Positions 56,203 to 64,000 of a stretch of DNA of 64,000 nucleotides are shown here, piece by piece. The position numbers and the translations under genes were made by a program. The first letter of the stretch is position 1; every line of letters starts with the position of its first letter. Origin of the DNA: Candidatus Ichthyocystis sparus (GTDB lineage: Bacteria > Pseudomonadota > Gammaproteobacteria > Burkholderiales > 2013Ark19i); assembly GCF_900078745.1 (NCBI RefSeq), contig NZ_FKII01000079.1:92826-156825 (forward strand), in the 5' to 3' direction. Below the pieces are notes generated by a model that worked only from the letters and a program-made list of their open reading frames with translations, had not been told where the DNA came from and ran no database searches.

Positions 56203-59200
56203 GTGAATCCTGTAACTGGAGTAGGTGGTGCTAGTCCTAGTGATGATGGTGCTGATCAAGCTGACAGTGGTGTCTTACAGCAGGTTCAGATTTTGCCTGG
56301 TAGTGGATTGGATGTAGCTACCCCCGTTACTGCTGTCTCTACTATTGCTGCTATTTCCTCGGTTATTACCGCTTCTACTGTTCTTACTGCTTCTGCTACT
56401 ACTTCTACTGTCGCTACTACCTCCACTGTTGCTACTACCTCTGTGGGTAAGGGTAGTAGTGGCGGTAGGAGTGACAAGGGCAAGGGACCTGCTCCCAAGA
56501 GTCATGCTGCTGCTTCTGTACTTACTACCACTCATCCTGTTTCCGCTGGCGCAAACCTAGAATTATCTGGTCCCACTTCTTCTGTAACTACTGCTGCTTG
56601 CACTCGCACTGCCGATTTCAATTTTGATATCATTCTCGATAGCGTTATTGAAACAGCTCGTACTCGCCGCGCTGCTGCCGATGCTGCTGATGCTCGCGCC
56701 AGCTCTGCTGCTGCTGCTGCTGTTCGTGTTCATAATCGTGCTGACGCCATCCCCGGTACTGATCCTGATCTAACCCTTGCTCGTGCCAGTGCTTGCGCTA
56801 TGGATAGCTGTGCTCGATCTACTGCCGTTTATGCTGCCGACGCTAACGCTGCTGCTGCTGCTGCCGATCGTGTTGTTGCTTTAGCCCGTGCTGTCGCTGC
56901 CGATCTAGTTGCTGCTCAAGATCGAGCTGCAGATAGTCGAGTTTTTATTGTATGTCCCGATTTCGGTATCATTATCGATAGTGTTGTTGCCTCCGCTCGT
57001 AGTTGCCACGCCGTTGCTGATGCTGCTGATGCCAGCGCCAAATCTGCTGCCTTTGCTGCTGCTCGTGCTACTGATGCTCTTTACAACTTTGATGCCGCTG
57101 CTCGTGCTGGCGCTCCCATTTCCGATACCGATAATGCTGCCCGTGCCCGCAGTGCTCGCGCCCGTGTCCGTGCTCGTCTTTGTGCTCGCGCTGCAGATAG
57201 TAAATATTGCGCTGTTGCTGCTCGCGCTGCAGCTGACGCTGCCGATCGTGTTGTTGTTCTAGCTCGCACTTTTGCTGCCGATCATGTTGTTTCTCAAGAT
57301 CGAGCTGCTGATAGTCGGGTTCCTAGTCAAGGTCCCGATTCCGATCCCATTTCCAATAGCGGCGCTCGTTCTTCTTTTGTACCACCAGGTTTTGTAGATT
57401 TGTTTGGGTTTGTAGTATCTCTTGAGTTTAGTGAAGTGGTTAGCAAGCTCATATCTGCGGTTAGTGCATTGGCTAAAGATATTATTTACAATTATATAAC
57501 AAGATCAGTGTCAGATATTCTGCGTAATCTTTCAAGTTCTGAACGAAGTGCTTGGTGTTTAACTAATGGGAAGCTTTATGAGATCAAATTTGTGGCCAGG
57601 TGCTTTGTTGAGTATTCTTCTCAGTTACTCCCTACTTTCGTTAACAATCTTTGCGGTGTCAGAGTATGGGATTCTTCTAGTCGTAGCTTAGTGCTATTAA
57701 CGGGGAACGGGTTAGCAGATTTTTGGTTATCTTTGGATAAAGCTATTTTCAAAGCTGTAGCGGGTTTTTTTATGTCAAAGTGGTACGAACTTATTGGTCG
57801 CTTTTCTGCTCCGTCAGACACTGTAGAGGGATCATCTGATCTTTGTGGAGGAGATTTTGTTAATGCTTGTGCTAGGGCTGGTACTTCTTCGTCATCAGTT
57901 TCAAGATTTGATTCAGCTTCTGAAGGAATGAGAGCGCGAGTAGCATCTCATGATGGTGGTTCTTTAGATGGTGGTAATTTTGTAGATTTGTTTGGATTTG
58001 AAGTATCTCCTAGGGTTGAAGAAATGGTTAATATTCTTATCTGTGAGGTTAGTGCGTTGGCTAGGCGTACTTACTCGTCTGTGGTAGCAGTTCCAGTGTC
58101 TAGTAACATGAGAGGACTTTCATCTTCTGAACAATGTGCTTGGCTTATAACTAATATGATGCTTTACAAAACTAGCTTTGTGTATAAGTTCTTTCTCGAT
58201 TATTGCGGTGGACTTTGTTCTGAATTTATTTGCTCTCTTTTTAGAGTTATACCTGGGGATGCTTCTGTTCGTAGCTTGTTGCCATTGACGGGAGATAATT
58301 TAAGAGGTTTTTGGGTGTCTCTGAGTGCGACTATTATGGGAATTGTACAAGATATTTTTGCAGCGGAGTGGGAGACACTAATTAGTCAGTTTTCTGTTCT
58401 ATTAGGCCCTGGAGAGGAATCATCGTCTGCTGTTCTTTGTGTGGGAGATTTTATTAGTGCTCGTGATAAGGCTGGTGTTCCCGACTTGGCAGCTTCAGGG
58501 ATGAGAGTACGAGGAACAGCGAGGAGAAGTGCAGTATCTCATGTTACTGAAGTAACTAGTGGTAGTTCTGTGGCTGGTGTTGTATCTGTAGCTGGTGGCA
58601 GTTGTTCTGTAGCAGCTGGTGATAGTTCTGTAGTTACTATTGATGTTCCTCCTCCTCCTCCTCCTCCTCCTACTACTACTACTACTACTACTACTTCTTC
58701 TTCTTCTTTGGAGCCGCTGCCGTTATTTGTTATGGGAGACGAAGTTGTATTGTTTACGGTTGATGTTGTAGAGTCCGAAGTCTTAGTAGCTACAGAGGGG
58801 TCTAGTGAGAATGTTATATTTATCGATGACCATTCTTCGTTATCGGAGGGAGAATTAGGAGTCAGGCTTTCTTCATCCTTATCTGAGGAAGAGGCATTGG
58901 CTGTTGAGGTTTCTGCTCCTTCTACTTCAGAGACGCTAGTGTTAGTTGAAGTGTCAGAAGTTGGATTGCCTATGGTAGGTGCTGCTGTTTCTGATTTGGG
59001 AGTTTTAGAAAGTGAATCATCTGAGCGAACAGTAGTGCCAACAACTAGTGCTTCTTCAGTTACTAGTTCTTCTGTTGTTGAGGTAGAAGAATCTTCTACT
59101 ATGCCTAGAATAGATTCTCCTGCTCTTAGAATAGGTTCTTCTGCTGTTCCTGTTGCACCTAAGAAATTATTTATGAGTAGGTACAGAGCTGGTGTGACTT

Positions 59201-59499
59201 CTTCTTCCGGTATGTCTTTTTCTTCGACGTCCTCCTGTAGTATTGTATCTTCTGGGCCTTTATCTTCTTTACCTGTGGCGACGGGTAGTGTTTCGCCATT
59301 AGCTACTACTACTGGTACTGCTCCTGGTACTGCTCCTGGGGGGAGTGATATAGGAGAGAGATTGGCAGCATTGATGAATCGAGGTTTACCGCCTTCACCA
59401 CCACCTGCTCGTGAGTCAGCTCCTACGGGAGGTGAAGCTTCTTCTTCAACTCGTAGAAGTGGTAGAGGTAGGGGAAAAGGAAGAGGAGAAATTAAGTGA
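56203..59499 (+). CDS. Array copy 17, class B family protein with altered C-terminus (1098 aa)
   Basis: GTG at 56203 (VNPVTGVGGASPSDDG) follows AAAAGGAA. The N-arm has a doubled TSTVATT element. Ala/Arg units start at about residues 140 (FDIILDSVIETARTRRA) and 253 (DFGIIIDSVVASARSCHA). D2 starts near 396 (VDLFGFVVSLEFSEVV) and D3 near 593 (VDLFGFEVSPRVEEMV). Pro8-Thr8-Ser4 lies near 816-835 and VIFIDDHSSLSEGELG near 871. RLAALMNRGLPPSPPP is intact, but a one-base loss near 59471 turns the expected RRKRKRRN ending into RGKGRGEIK, stopping at TGA (59497-59499) instead of the family TAA. The rest of the gene looks functional. The function is unknown. Confidence 0.92.
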   Translation: MNPVTGVGGASPSDDGADQADSGVLQQVQILPGSGLDVATPVTAVSTIAAISSVITASTVLTASATTSTVATTSTVATTSVGKGSSGGRSDKGKGPAPKSHAAASVLTTTHPVSAGANLELSGPTSSVTTAACTRTADFNFDIILDSVIETARTRRAAADAADARASSAAAAAVRVHNRADAIPGTDPDLTLARASACAMDSCARSTAVYAADANAAAAAADRVVALARAVAADLVAAQDRAADSRVFIVCPDFGIIIDSVVASARSCHAVADAADASAKSAAFAAARATDALYNFDAAARAGAPISDTDNAARARSARARVRARLCARAADSKYCAVAARAAADAADRVVVLARTFAADHVVSQDRAADSRVPSQGPDSDPISNSGARSSFVPPGFVDLFGFVVSLEFSEVVSKLISAVSALAKDIIYNYITRSVSDILRNLSSSERSAWCLTNGKLYEIKFVARCFVEYSSQLLPTFVNNLCGVRVWDSSSRSLVLLTGNGLADFWLSLDKAIFKAVAGFFMSKWYELIGRFSAPSDTVEGSSDLCGGDFVNACARAGTSSSSVSRFDSASEGMRARVASHDGGSLDGGNFVDLFGFEVSPRVEEMVNILICEVSALARRTYSSVVAVPVSSNMRGLSSSEQCAWLITNMMLYKTSFVYKFFLDYCGGLCSEFICSLFRVIPGDASVRSLLPLTGDNLRGFWVSLSATIMGIVQDIFAAEWETLISQFSVLLGPGEESSSAVLCVGDFISARDKAGVPDLAASGMRVRGTARRSAVSHVTEVTSGSSVAGVVSVAGGSCSVAAGDSSVVTIDVPPPPPPPPTTTTTTTTSSSSLEPLPLFVMGDEVVLFTVDVVESEVLVATEGSSENVIFIDDHSSLSEGELGVRLSSSLSEEEALAVEVSAPSTSETLVLVEVSEVGLPMVGAAVSDLGVLESESSERTVVPTTSASSVTSSSVVEVEESSTMPRIDSPALRIGSSAVPVAPKKLFMSRYRAGVTSSSGMSFSSTSSCSIVSSGPLSSLPVATGSVSPLATTTGTAPGTAPGGSDIGERLAALMNRGLPPSPPPARESAPTGGEASSSTRRSGRGRGKGRGEIK
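58648..58707 (+). repeat. (CCT)8(ACT)8(TCT)4 microsatellite in copy 17
   Basis: This encodes Pro8-Thr8-Ser4. The matching place in copy 18 is Pro9-Thr3-Ser4 (from 63391) and in copy 11 Pro7, so the run length drifts between paralogs without breaking the frame. Confidence 0.85.
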
Positions 59500-60144
59500 T
59501 TAGCGTTTGTATTGCACTATATGTTGTTCGAGTAGGAGACTTGTGTTCGTTTTATGTTGAGAGTGATGTGAGTGATTTGGGTGTTGCTTGTTAATGATGA
59601 TTTTGTAATGTGGTGTTACATTGCGATAGGTTGGTCTGGGATTGTTATTGGTGTAACCGCGTTGGTACGGGTTTTGTGCAGATTTGTCTAGTTTTTAGCA
59701 CTGGCTGTGATTTATTTTACTATATGTATCGATATTAGTTGGTATATATATTTGGCTATTTTCCATGGGTAAGTTTTATTGTTAAGCATAGCATTAGATT
59801 GTTTGGTCTTGTGTGCGATGCGTCGATGCTTAATAAGGAGTAAGCTCGTGCACATCGATGTCGTATGTTGACCTATATGATCTGCTTAGTTTCTTTCACT
59901 TGTCATGCAGTTTTACGGTGTTTTTCGATGTTTACTCCAGAGTCTTGCACTTTTCTGGCCGTGTGGGTATTTGTGTAGTGCGAGGTGTTTCTTCTATGCG
60001 CCATGTATTTTGCCGTAGTTGAGTGCCCAGAGTACGTGTCTGGGTTGAGTCTCTGATGTAAGCGTGGAGCGTGTTGGGATATGTAATAGCAACGATGGCA
60101 GTGATAAAAAATCAACAATAATAAATGAAAAAAGGAATTTGATT
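59500..60144 (+). other. Spacer and leader before copy 18
   Basis: This 645 bp spacer has no gene. It contains GTTTTTAGCACTGGCTGTGA and TTTATTTTACTATATG near 59691-59727, and the stem-loop at 60026-60044. ATGAAAAAAGGAATTTGATT leads to the GTG at 60145. Confidence 0.55.
60026..60044 (+). promoter_or_regulatory. Leader stem-loop before copy 18
   Basis: CCCAGA, the loop GTACGTG, and TCTGGG. It is a perfect 6-bp inverted repeat. Compared with copy 8 (CCTAGA/TCTAGG), both partners of one pair have changed together (T-A to C-G). Confidence 0.5.
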
Positions 60145-63100
60145 GTGAATCCTGTAACTGGAGTAGGTGGTGCTAGTCCTAGTGATGATAGTGCTGATCA
60201 AGCTGACAGTGGTGTCTTACAACAGGTTCATAATATTTTACCTGGTGGTGTATTGGATGTGGCTACTGCTGTTACTGCTGCCTCTATTGTTGTTGCTACT
60301 TCCTCTGTTGTTACTACTTCTACTGCTCTTACTGTTTCTGCCACTACTTCCACTGTTGCTACTACCTCTGTGGGTAAGGGTGGTAGTGGCGGTAGGAGTG
60401 ACAAGGGCAAGGGACCTGCTCCCAAGCGTCATGCTGCTGGCTCTGTACCTACTACCACTTCTGTTCATCCTGTTCCCGCTAGCGCAAATCCAGAATTATC
60501 TGTTCCCACTTCTTCTGTAACTACTGCTGCTTGCACTACCACTGCCGATTTAAATTTTGATGTTATTCTCGATAGCCTTATTGAAACTGCCCGTACTCGC
60601 CGCGCTGCTGCTGATGCTGCTGATGCTCGCGCCAGCTCTGCTGCCGTTGCTGCTGTTCGTGCTCATAATCGTGCTGATGCCATTCCCGATACTGATCCTA
60701 ATCTAACCCGTGCTCGTGCCCGTGCCAGTGCTCGTGGTATGGATAAATATGCTCGTGATGTTGCTGTTCGCGCTGCCGCCGCTGCCGCTTCTGCTGCCGC
60801 TGCCGATCATGTTGTTGCTCAAGCTCGTGTTTTTGCTACCGGTCTTGTTGTTGTTCAAGATCGAGTTTCGGATAGTACTGCTACTGCTCTAGGTGTTGAT
60901 TTCGGGACCATCATAGATAGTGTTGTTGCCACCGCTCGTAATTGCCACGCTGCTGCTGCTGCTGCTGATGCTCGCGCCAACTCTGCTGCCACTTCTGCTG
61001 CTCTTGCTGCTGCTGCTCTTGCTGCTTCCGTCATCGATACCGATTCTGCTGCTGCCCGCCGTGCCCGTGCCAGTGTTATCAATGCGGATAGATATGCTCG
61101 TTTTACTGCCTCTGTTGCTGCCTCTGGCGCTGCTGATGCTCATGCTGCCGCTGCCGCTGCCGATCATGTTGTTGCTCAGGCTCGTGCTTTTGCTCCCGGT
61201 CGTGTTGTTGCTCAAGATAGAGTTGCTGATAGTACTGATTTTGATCTAGCCAGTAATACTCGCGATCTGGATAAATACCATGCTTGTGCTGCCGATGTTC
61301 GCTCTGCTGCTCCTCGTGCTGCCGATGCTCGTGCTGCCGCTGCCGTTGCCGATGCTCGTGCTGCCGCTGCCGATCATGTTGTTGCTCAGGCTCGTGCTTT
61401 TGCCGCCTATCTTTCGGATAGTAGCGTTACTACTCTAGGTGTTGATTTCGGGATCATCATCGATAGTATTGTTGCCACCGCTCGTAATTGCCACGCTGCT
61501 GCTGCTGTTGCTGATGCTCGCGCCAGCTATGCTGCTGCTGCTGCTCGTGCTGCCGCCATTCCTGATACTGATCCTGATCTAGCCCGTGCCCGCGATATTG
61601 ATAAATATGCTCGCGATACTTCTGCTCGAGCTGCCGATGCTCGAGCTGCCGCTACTGCTGCCGATCATGTTGTTGCTCTGGCTTATGCTTTTGCTGCCGA
61701 TCATGGTGTTGCTCAAGATCGACTTGCAGATAGATCTGCAGATAGTCGAGTTCCTATTACATGTCGCGATTTCGATATTATTCTCGATAGTGTTGTTACT
61801 TCCGCTCTTGCTTTTCACGATGCTGCTCGTGATGCTAACGCTCGCGCCAACTCTGCCGCCGCCGCCGTTGCTCGTTCCTCTGCTCATGCTGCCGCTCCCA
61901 TTCCCGATACCGATAATGCCGCCCGTGCCCACCGTGCTCGTCCCCGTGCCCGTGCTAGTGCCCGTGCTAGTGCCCGTGCTAGTGCCCGTGCTAGTGCCCG
62001 TGCTAGTGCCCGTGCTAGTGCCCGTGCTAGTGCCCGTGCTCGTTTTTGTGCTCGCGCTGCGGATAGTGAAGATCGAGCCGCGGATAGTCTCGTTCCTAGT
62101 CCAGGTCCCGATTCTTCTCTTGTGCCACCAGGTTTTGTAGATTCACTTGGGTTTGTAGTATCTCTTGAATTTAGTGAAGTGGTTAGCAAACTCATATCTG
62201 CGGTTAGTGCATTGGCTAAAGATATTAGCCGCTATCATATAGCAAGAACAGTGTCAAGTATTCTCCGTAATCTTTCAAGTTCTGAACGAAGTGCTTGGTG
62301 TTTAACTAATGTGAAGCTTTATGAGATCAAATTTTTGGCCAGGTGCTTTGCTGAGTATTCTTCTAAGTTACTTCCTACTTTCATTAACAATCTTTGCGGT
62401 GTCAGAGTATGGGATTCTTCTAGTCGTAGCTTGGTGCTATTAACGGGAAACAGGTTAGCAGATTTTTGGTTATCCTTGGATGAAGCTATTTTAAAAGCTA
62501 TAGCGGGTTTTTTTATGCCAAAGTGGTACGAACTTATTGGTCGCTCTTCTGCTTCGTCAGGCACTGTAGAGGGATTATCTGATCTTTGTGGAGGAGATTT
62601 TGTTAGTGCTTGTGCTAGGGCTGGTACTTCTTCGTCATCAGTTTCAATATTTGATTCGGCTTCTGAAGGAATGAGAGCGCGAGTAGCATCTCATGATGGT
62701 GGTTCTTTAGCTGGTGGTGATTCTGTAGATTTGTTTGGATTTGAAGTACCTCCTGAGGTTGAAGGAATGGTTAAAGTTCTTACCAGTGAGGTTAGTGCAT
62801 TGGCTAGACGTATTTACTCGTCTGTGGTAGCAGTTTCAGTGTCGCATACACTGAGAGAACTTTCATTTTCTGAGCAATGTGCTTGGCTTATAGCTAATAT
62901 GATGTCCTATAGGACCAGTTTTATGCACAGATTCTTTCTCGAGTATTGTGGTGGACTTTGTTCTGAATTTATTTGCTCTCTTTTTAGAGTTGTACCTGGG
63001 GATGCTTCTGATAGTAGCTTGTTGCCATTAACGGGAGATAGTTTAAGAGGTTTTTGGATGTCTCTGAGTGAGACTGTTATGAATATTGTACAAGATATTT

Positions 63101-64000
63101 TTAAAGCGGAGTGGAGTTTACTAACTAATCAATTTTCTGTTCTATTAGGCCCTGGAGAGGAATCATCGTCTGCTGTTCTTTGTGTGGGAGATTTTATTAG
63201 TGCTCGTGATAAGGCTGGTGTTTCCGACTTGGCAGCTTCAGGGATGAGAGTGCGAGGAACAGCGAGGAGAAGGGCAGTATCTCATGTTACTGAAGTAACT
63301 AGTGGTAGTTCTGTGGCTGATGTTGTATCTGTAGCTGGTGGTAGTTGTTCTGTAGCAGCTGGTGATAGTTCTGTAGTTACTATTGATGTTCCTCCTCCTC
63401 CTCCTCCTCCTCCTCCTACTACTACTTCTTCTTCTTCTTTAGAGCCCCCGTCGTTATTTTTTACTGTAGAAGAAACTGGATTATCGGCTGGTGTTGTAGC
63501 ATCCGAAGTCTTAGTGGTTACTGAGGAGACTGTTGAGGATGTTATATTTATCGATGATCATTCTTCGTTATCGGAGGGAGAATTAGGAGGCAAGCTTTCT
63601 TCATCTTTATCTGAGGAAGAGGCATTGGTTGTTGAGGTTTCTGCTCCTTCTCTTTCAGAGACGCCGGTGTTAATTGGAGAAGAAGAAGTTGAAGTGTCAA
63701 AAGTTGGATTGCCTATGGTAGGTGCTTCTGTTTCTGATTTGGGAGTTTTAGAAGGTGAATCATCTGAGGGGAGAGTAATGCCAACAACTAGTGCTTCTTC
63801 AGTTACTAGTTCTTCTGTTATTGAGGTAGAAGGATCTTCTACTATACCTAGAATAGTTTCTTCTGCTGGTCCCGTTGCACCTAAGAAATTATTTATGAAA
63901 ATGTATAGTGCCGGTATGTCTTCTTCTTCGATGTCCTCCGGTAGTATTGTATCTTCTGGGCCTTTATCTTCTTTACCTGTGGCGACGGGTATCGGTTCAA
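60145..64000 (+). CDS. Array copy 18, class B family protein with expanded Ala module, 3' end outside window
   Basis: GTG at 60145 (VNPVTGVGGASPSDDS) follows AAAAGGAA. The frame is open to the window edge: 1285 residues, with the tail still missing, so this is the longest copy. The Ala/Arg region (about residues 133-655) holds roughly four and a half units instead of two. Units begin FDVILDSLIETAR (60556), DFGTIIDSVVATAR (60899), DFGIIIDSIVATAR (61445) and DFDIILDSVVTSAL (61769), with a half unit between the second and third full units. The last unit contains an (RASA)7 repeat. D2 starts near 665 (VDSLGFVVSLEFSEVV) and D3 near 861 (VDLFGFEVPPEVEGMV). Pro9-Thr3-Ser4 lies near 1083, VIFIDDHSSLSEGELGG near 1132 and APKKLFMKMYSAG near 1247. 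The function is unknown. Confidence 0.92.
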   Translation, partial: MNPVTGVGGASPSDDSADQADSGVLQQVHNILPGGVLDVATAVTAASIVVATSSVVTTSTALTVSATTSTVATTSVGKGGSGGRSDKGKGPAPKRHAAGSVPTTTSVHPVPASANPELSVPTSSVTTAACTTTADLNFDVILDSLIETARTRRAAADAADARASSAAVAAVRAHNRADAIPDTDPNLTRARARASARGMDKYARDVAVRAAAAAASAAAADHVVAQARVFATGLVVVQDRVSDSTATALGVDFGTIIDSVVATARNCHAAAAAADARANSAATSAALAAAALAASVIDTDSAAARRARASVINADRYARFTASVAASGAADAHAAAAAADHVVAQARAFAPGRVVAQDRVADSTDFDLASNTRDLDKYHACAADVRSAAPRAADARAAAAVADARAAAADHVVAQARAFAAYLSDSSVTTLGVDFGIIIDSIVATARNCHAAAAVADARASYAAAAARAAAIPDTDPDLARARDIDKYARDTSARAADARAAATAADHVVALAYAFAADHGVAQDRLADRSADSRVPITCRDFDIILDSVVTSALAFHDAARDANARANSAAAAVARSSAHAAAPIPDTDNAARAHRARPRARASARASARASARASARASARASARASARARFCARAADSEDRAADSLVPSPGPDSSLVPPGFVDSLGFVVSLEFSEVVSKLISAVSALAKDISRYHIARTVSSILRNLSSSERSAWCLTNVKLYEIKFLARCFAEYSSKLLPTFINNLCGVRVWDSSSRSLVLLTGNRLADFWLSLDEAILKAIAGFFMPKWYELIGRSSASSGTVEGLSDLCGGDFVSACARAGTSSSSVSIFDSASEGMRARVASHDGGSLAGGDSVDLFGFEVPPEVEGMVKVLTSEVSALARRIYSSVVAVSVSHTLRELSFSEQCAWLIANMMSYRTSFMHRFFLEYCGGLCSEFICSLFRVVPGDASDSSLLPLTGDSLRGFWMSLSETVMNIVQDIFKAEWSLLTNQFSVLLGPGEESSSAVLCVGDFISARDKAGVSDLAASGMRVRGTARRRAVSHVTEVTSGSSVADVVSVAGGSCSVAAGDSSVVTIDVPPPPPPPPPTTTSSSSLEPPSLFFTVEETGLSAGVVASEVLVVTEETVEDVIFIDDHSSLSEGELGGKLSSSLSEEEALVVEVSAPSLSETPVLIGEEEVEVSKVGLPMVGASVSDLGVLEGESSEGRVMPTTSASSVTSSSVIEVEGSSTIPRIVSSAGPVAPKKLFMKMYSAGMSSSSMSSGSIVSSGPLSSLPVATGIGS
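61951..62040 (+). repeat. 12-bp tandem repeat in copy 18
   Basis: Seven full copies of CGTGCTAGTGCC and a half copy encode (RASA)n at the end of the last Ala unit. Paralogs have only one or two RARA/RASA at this site. A 12-bp period keeps the frame. Confidence 0.9.

Overview
The window holds one thing: a tandem array of one large, fast-evolving protein family. I count 18 head-to-tail copies, all on the + strand, separated by 420-680 bp of related non-coding sequence. Fourteen copies look open, including one cut by each window edge, and four are decayed. I see no tRNA, rRNA, transposase, CRISPR, housekeeping gene or minus-strand gene. The array clearly continues past both edges.

Organism: the sequence looks bacterial. 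There are no introns, each open copy has a purine-rich Shine-Dalgarno (AAAAGGAA or AAGGAG) a few bases before its start, and the conserved start codon is GTG. Composition is AT-rich apart from GC-richer Ala/Arg coding blocks. From memory, the betaproteobacterial fish-gill epitheliocystis agents (Candidatus Ichthyocystis) carry very large tandem arrays of lineage-specific families. That is my best guess at the source, but nothing here proves it.

Protein plan (about 890-1290 residues, function unknown). (1) N-arm: starts VNPVTG, then about 110 Ser/Thr/Ala-rich residues with an LQQVQ motif and one or two GKGxSGGRSxKGKGPAPK blocks. (2) Either a D1 domain plus a short Ala-rich stretch (class A) or two or more Ala/Arg units that begin DFxIIxDSV and end AQDRAADS (class B). 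(3) D2 and D3, two related domains of about 170-190 residues (LFGFxV...AWLITNxxLY...FICSLF...LTGxxLRxFW...LCxxDF). (4) A Ser/acidic low-complexity segment, often containing VIFIDDHSS. (5) A conserved tail: APKKxFMSxYRAG, RLAALMNRGLPPSPPP, then a basic end such as RRKRKRKS. There is no signal peptide or convincing membrane segment. The disordered N-arm, a nuclear-localisation-like end and a SUMO-interaction-like motif fit proteins exported into a eukaryotic host cell. That is inference.

Layout: copy 1 (5' cut, class A), 2 and 3 (A), 4 (decayed B), 5-9 (B), 10 (decayed A), 11-13 (B), 14 (decayed A), 15 (B), 16 (decayed mosaic B), 17 (B, altered tail), 18 (B, expanded Ala module, 3' cut). Near-identical patches shared by distant copies, domain-to-domain deletions, chimeric pseudogenes and in-frame microsatellites show that the locus is being reshuffled by recombination and slippage.

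The spacers carry a conserved long leader. It includes a promoter-like block (TTGGCA-N17-TACTAT in the best cases), a small stem-loop with compensatory changes between copies, an AT-rich TATAAT stretch about 70 bp before the gene, and a conserved ATG-A5/6 tract overlapping the ribosome binding site.
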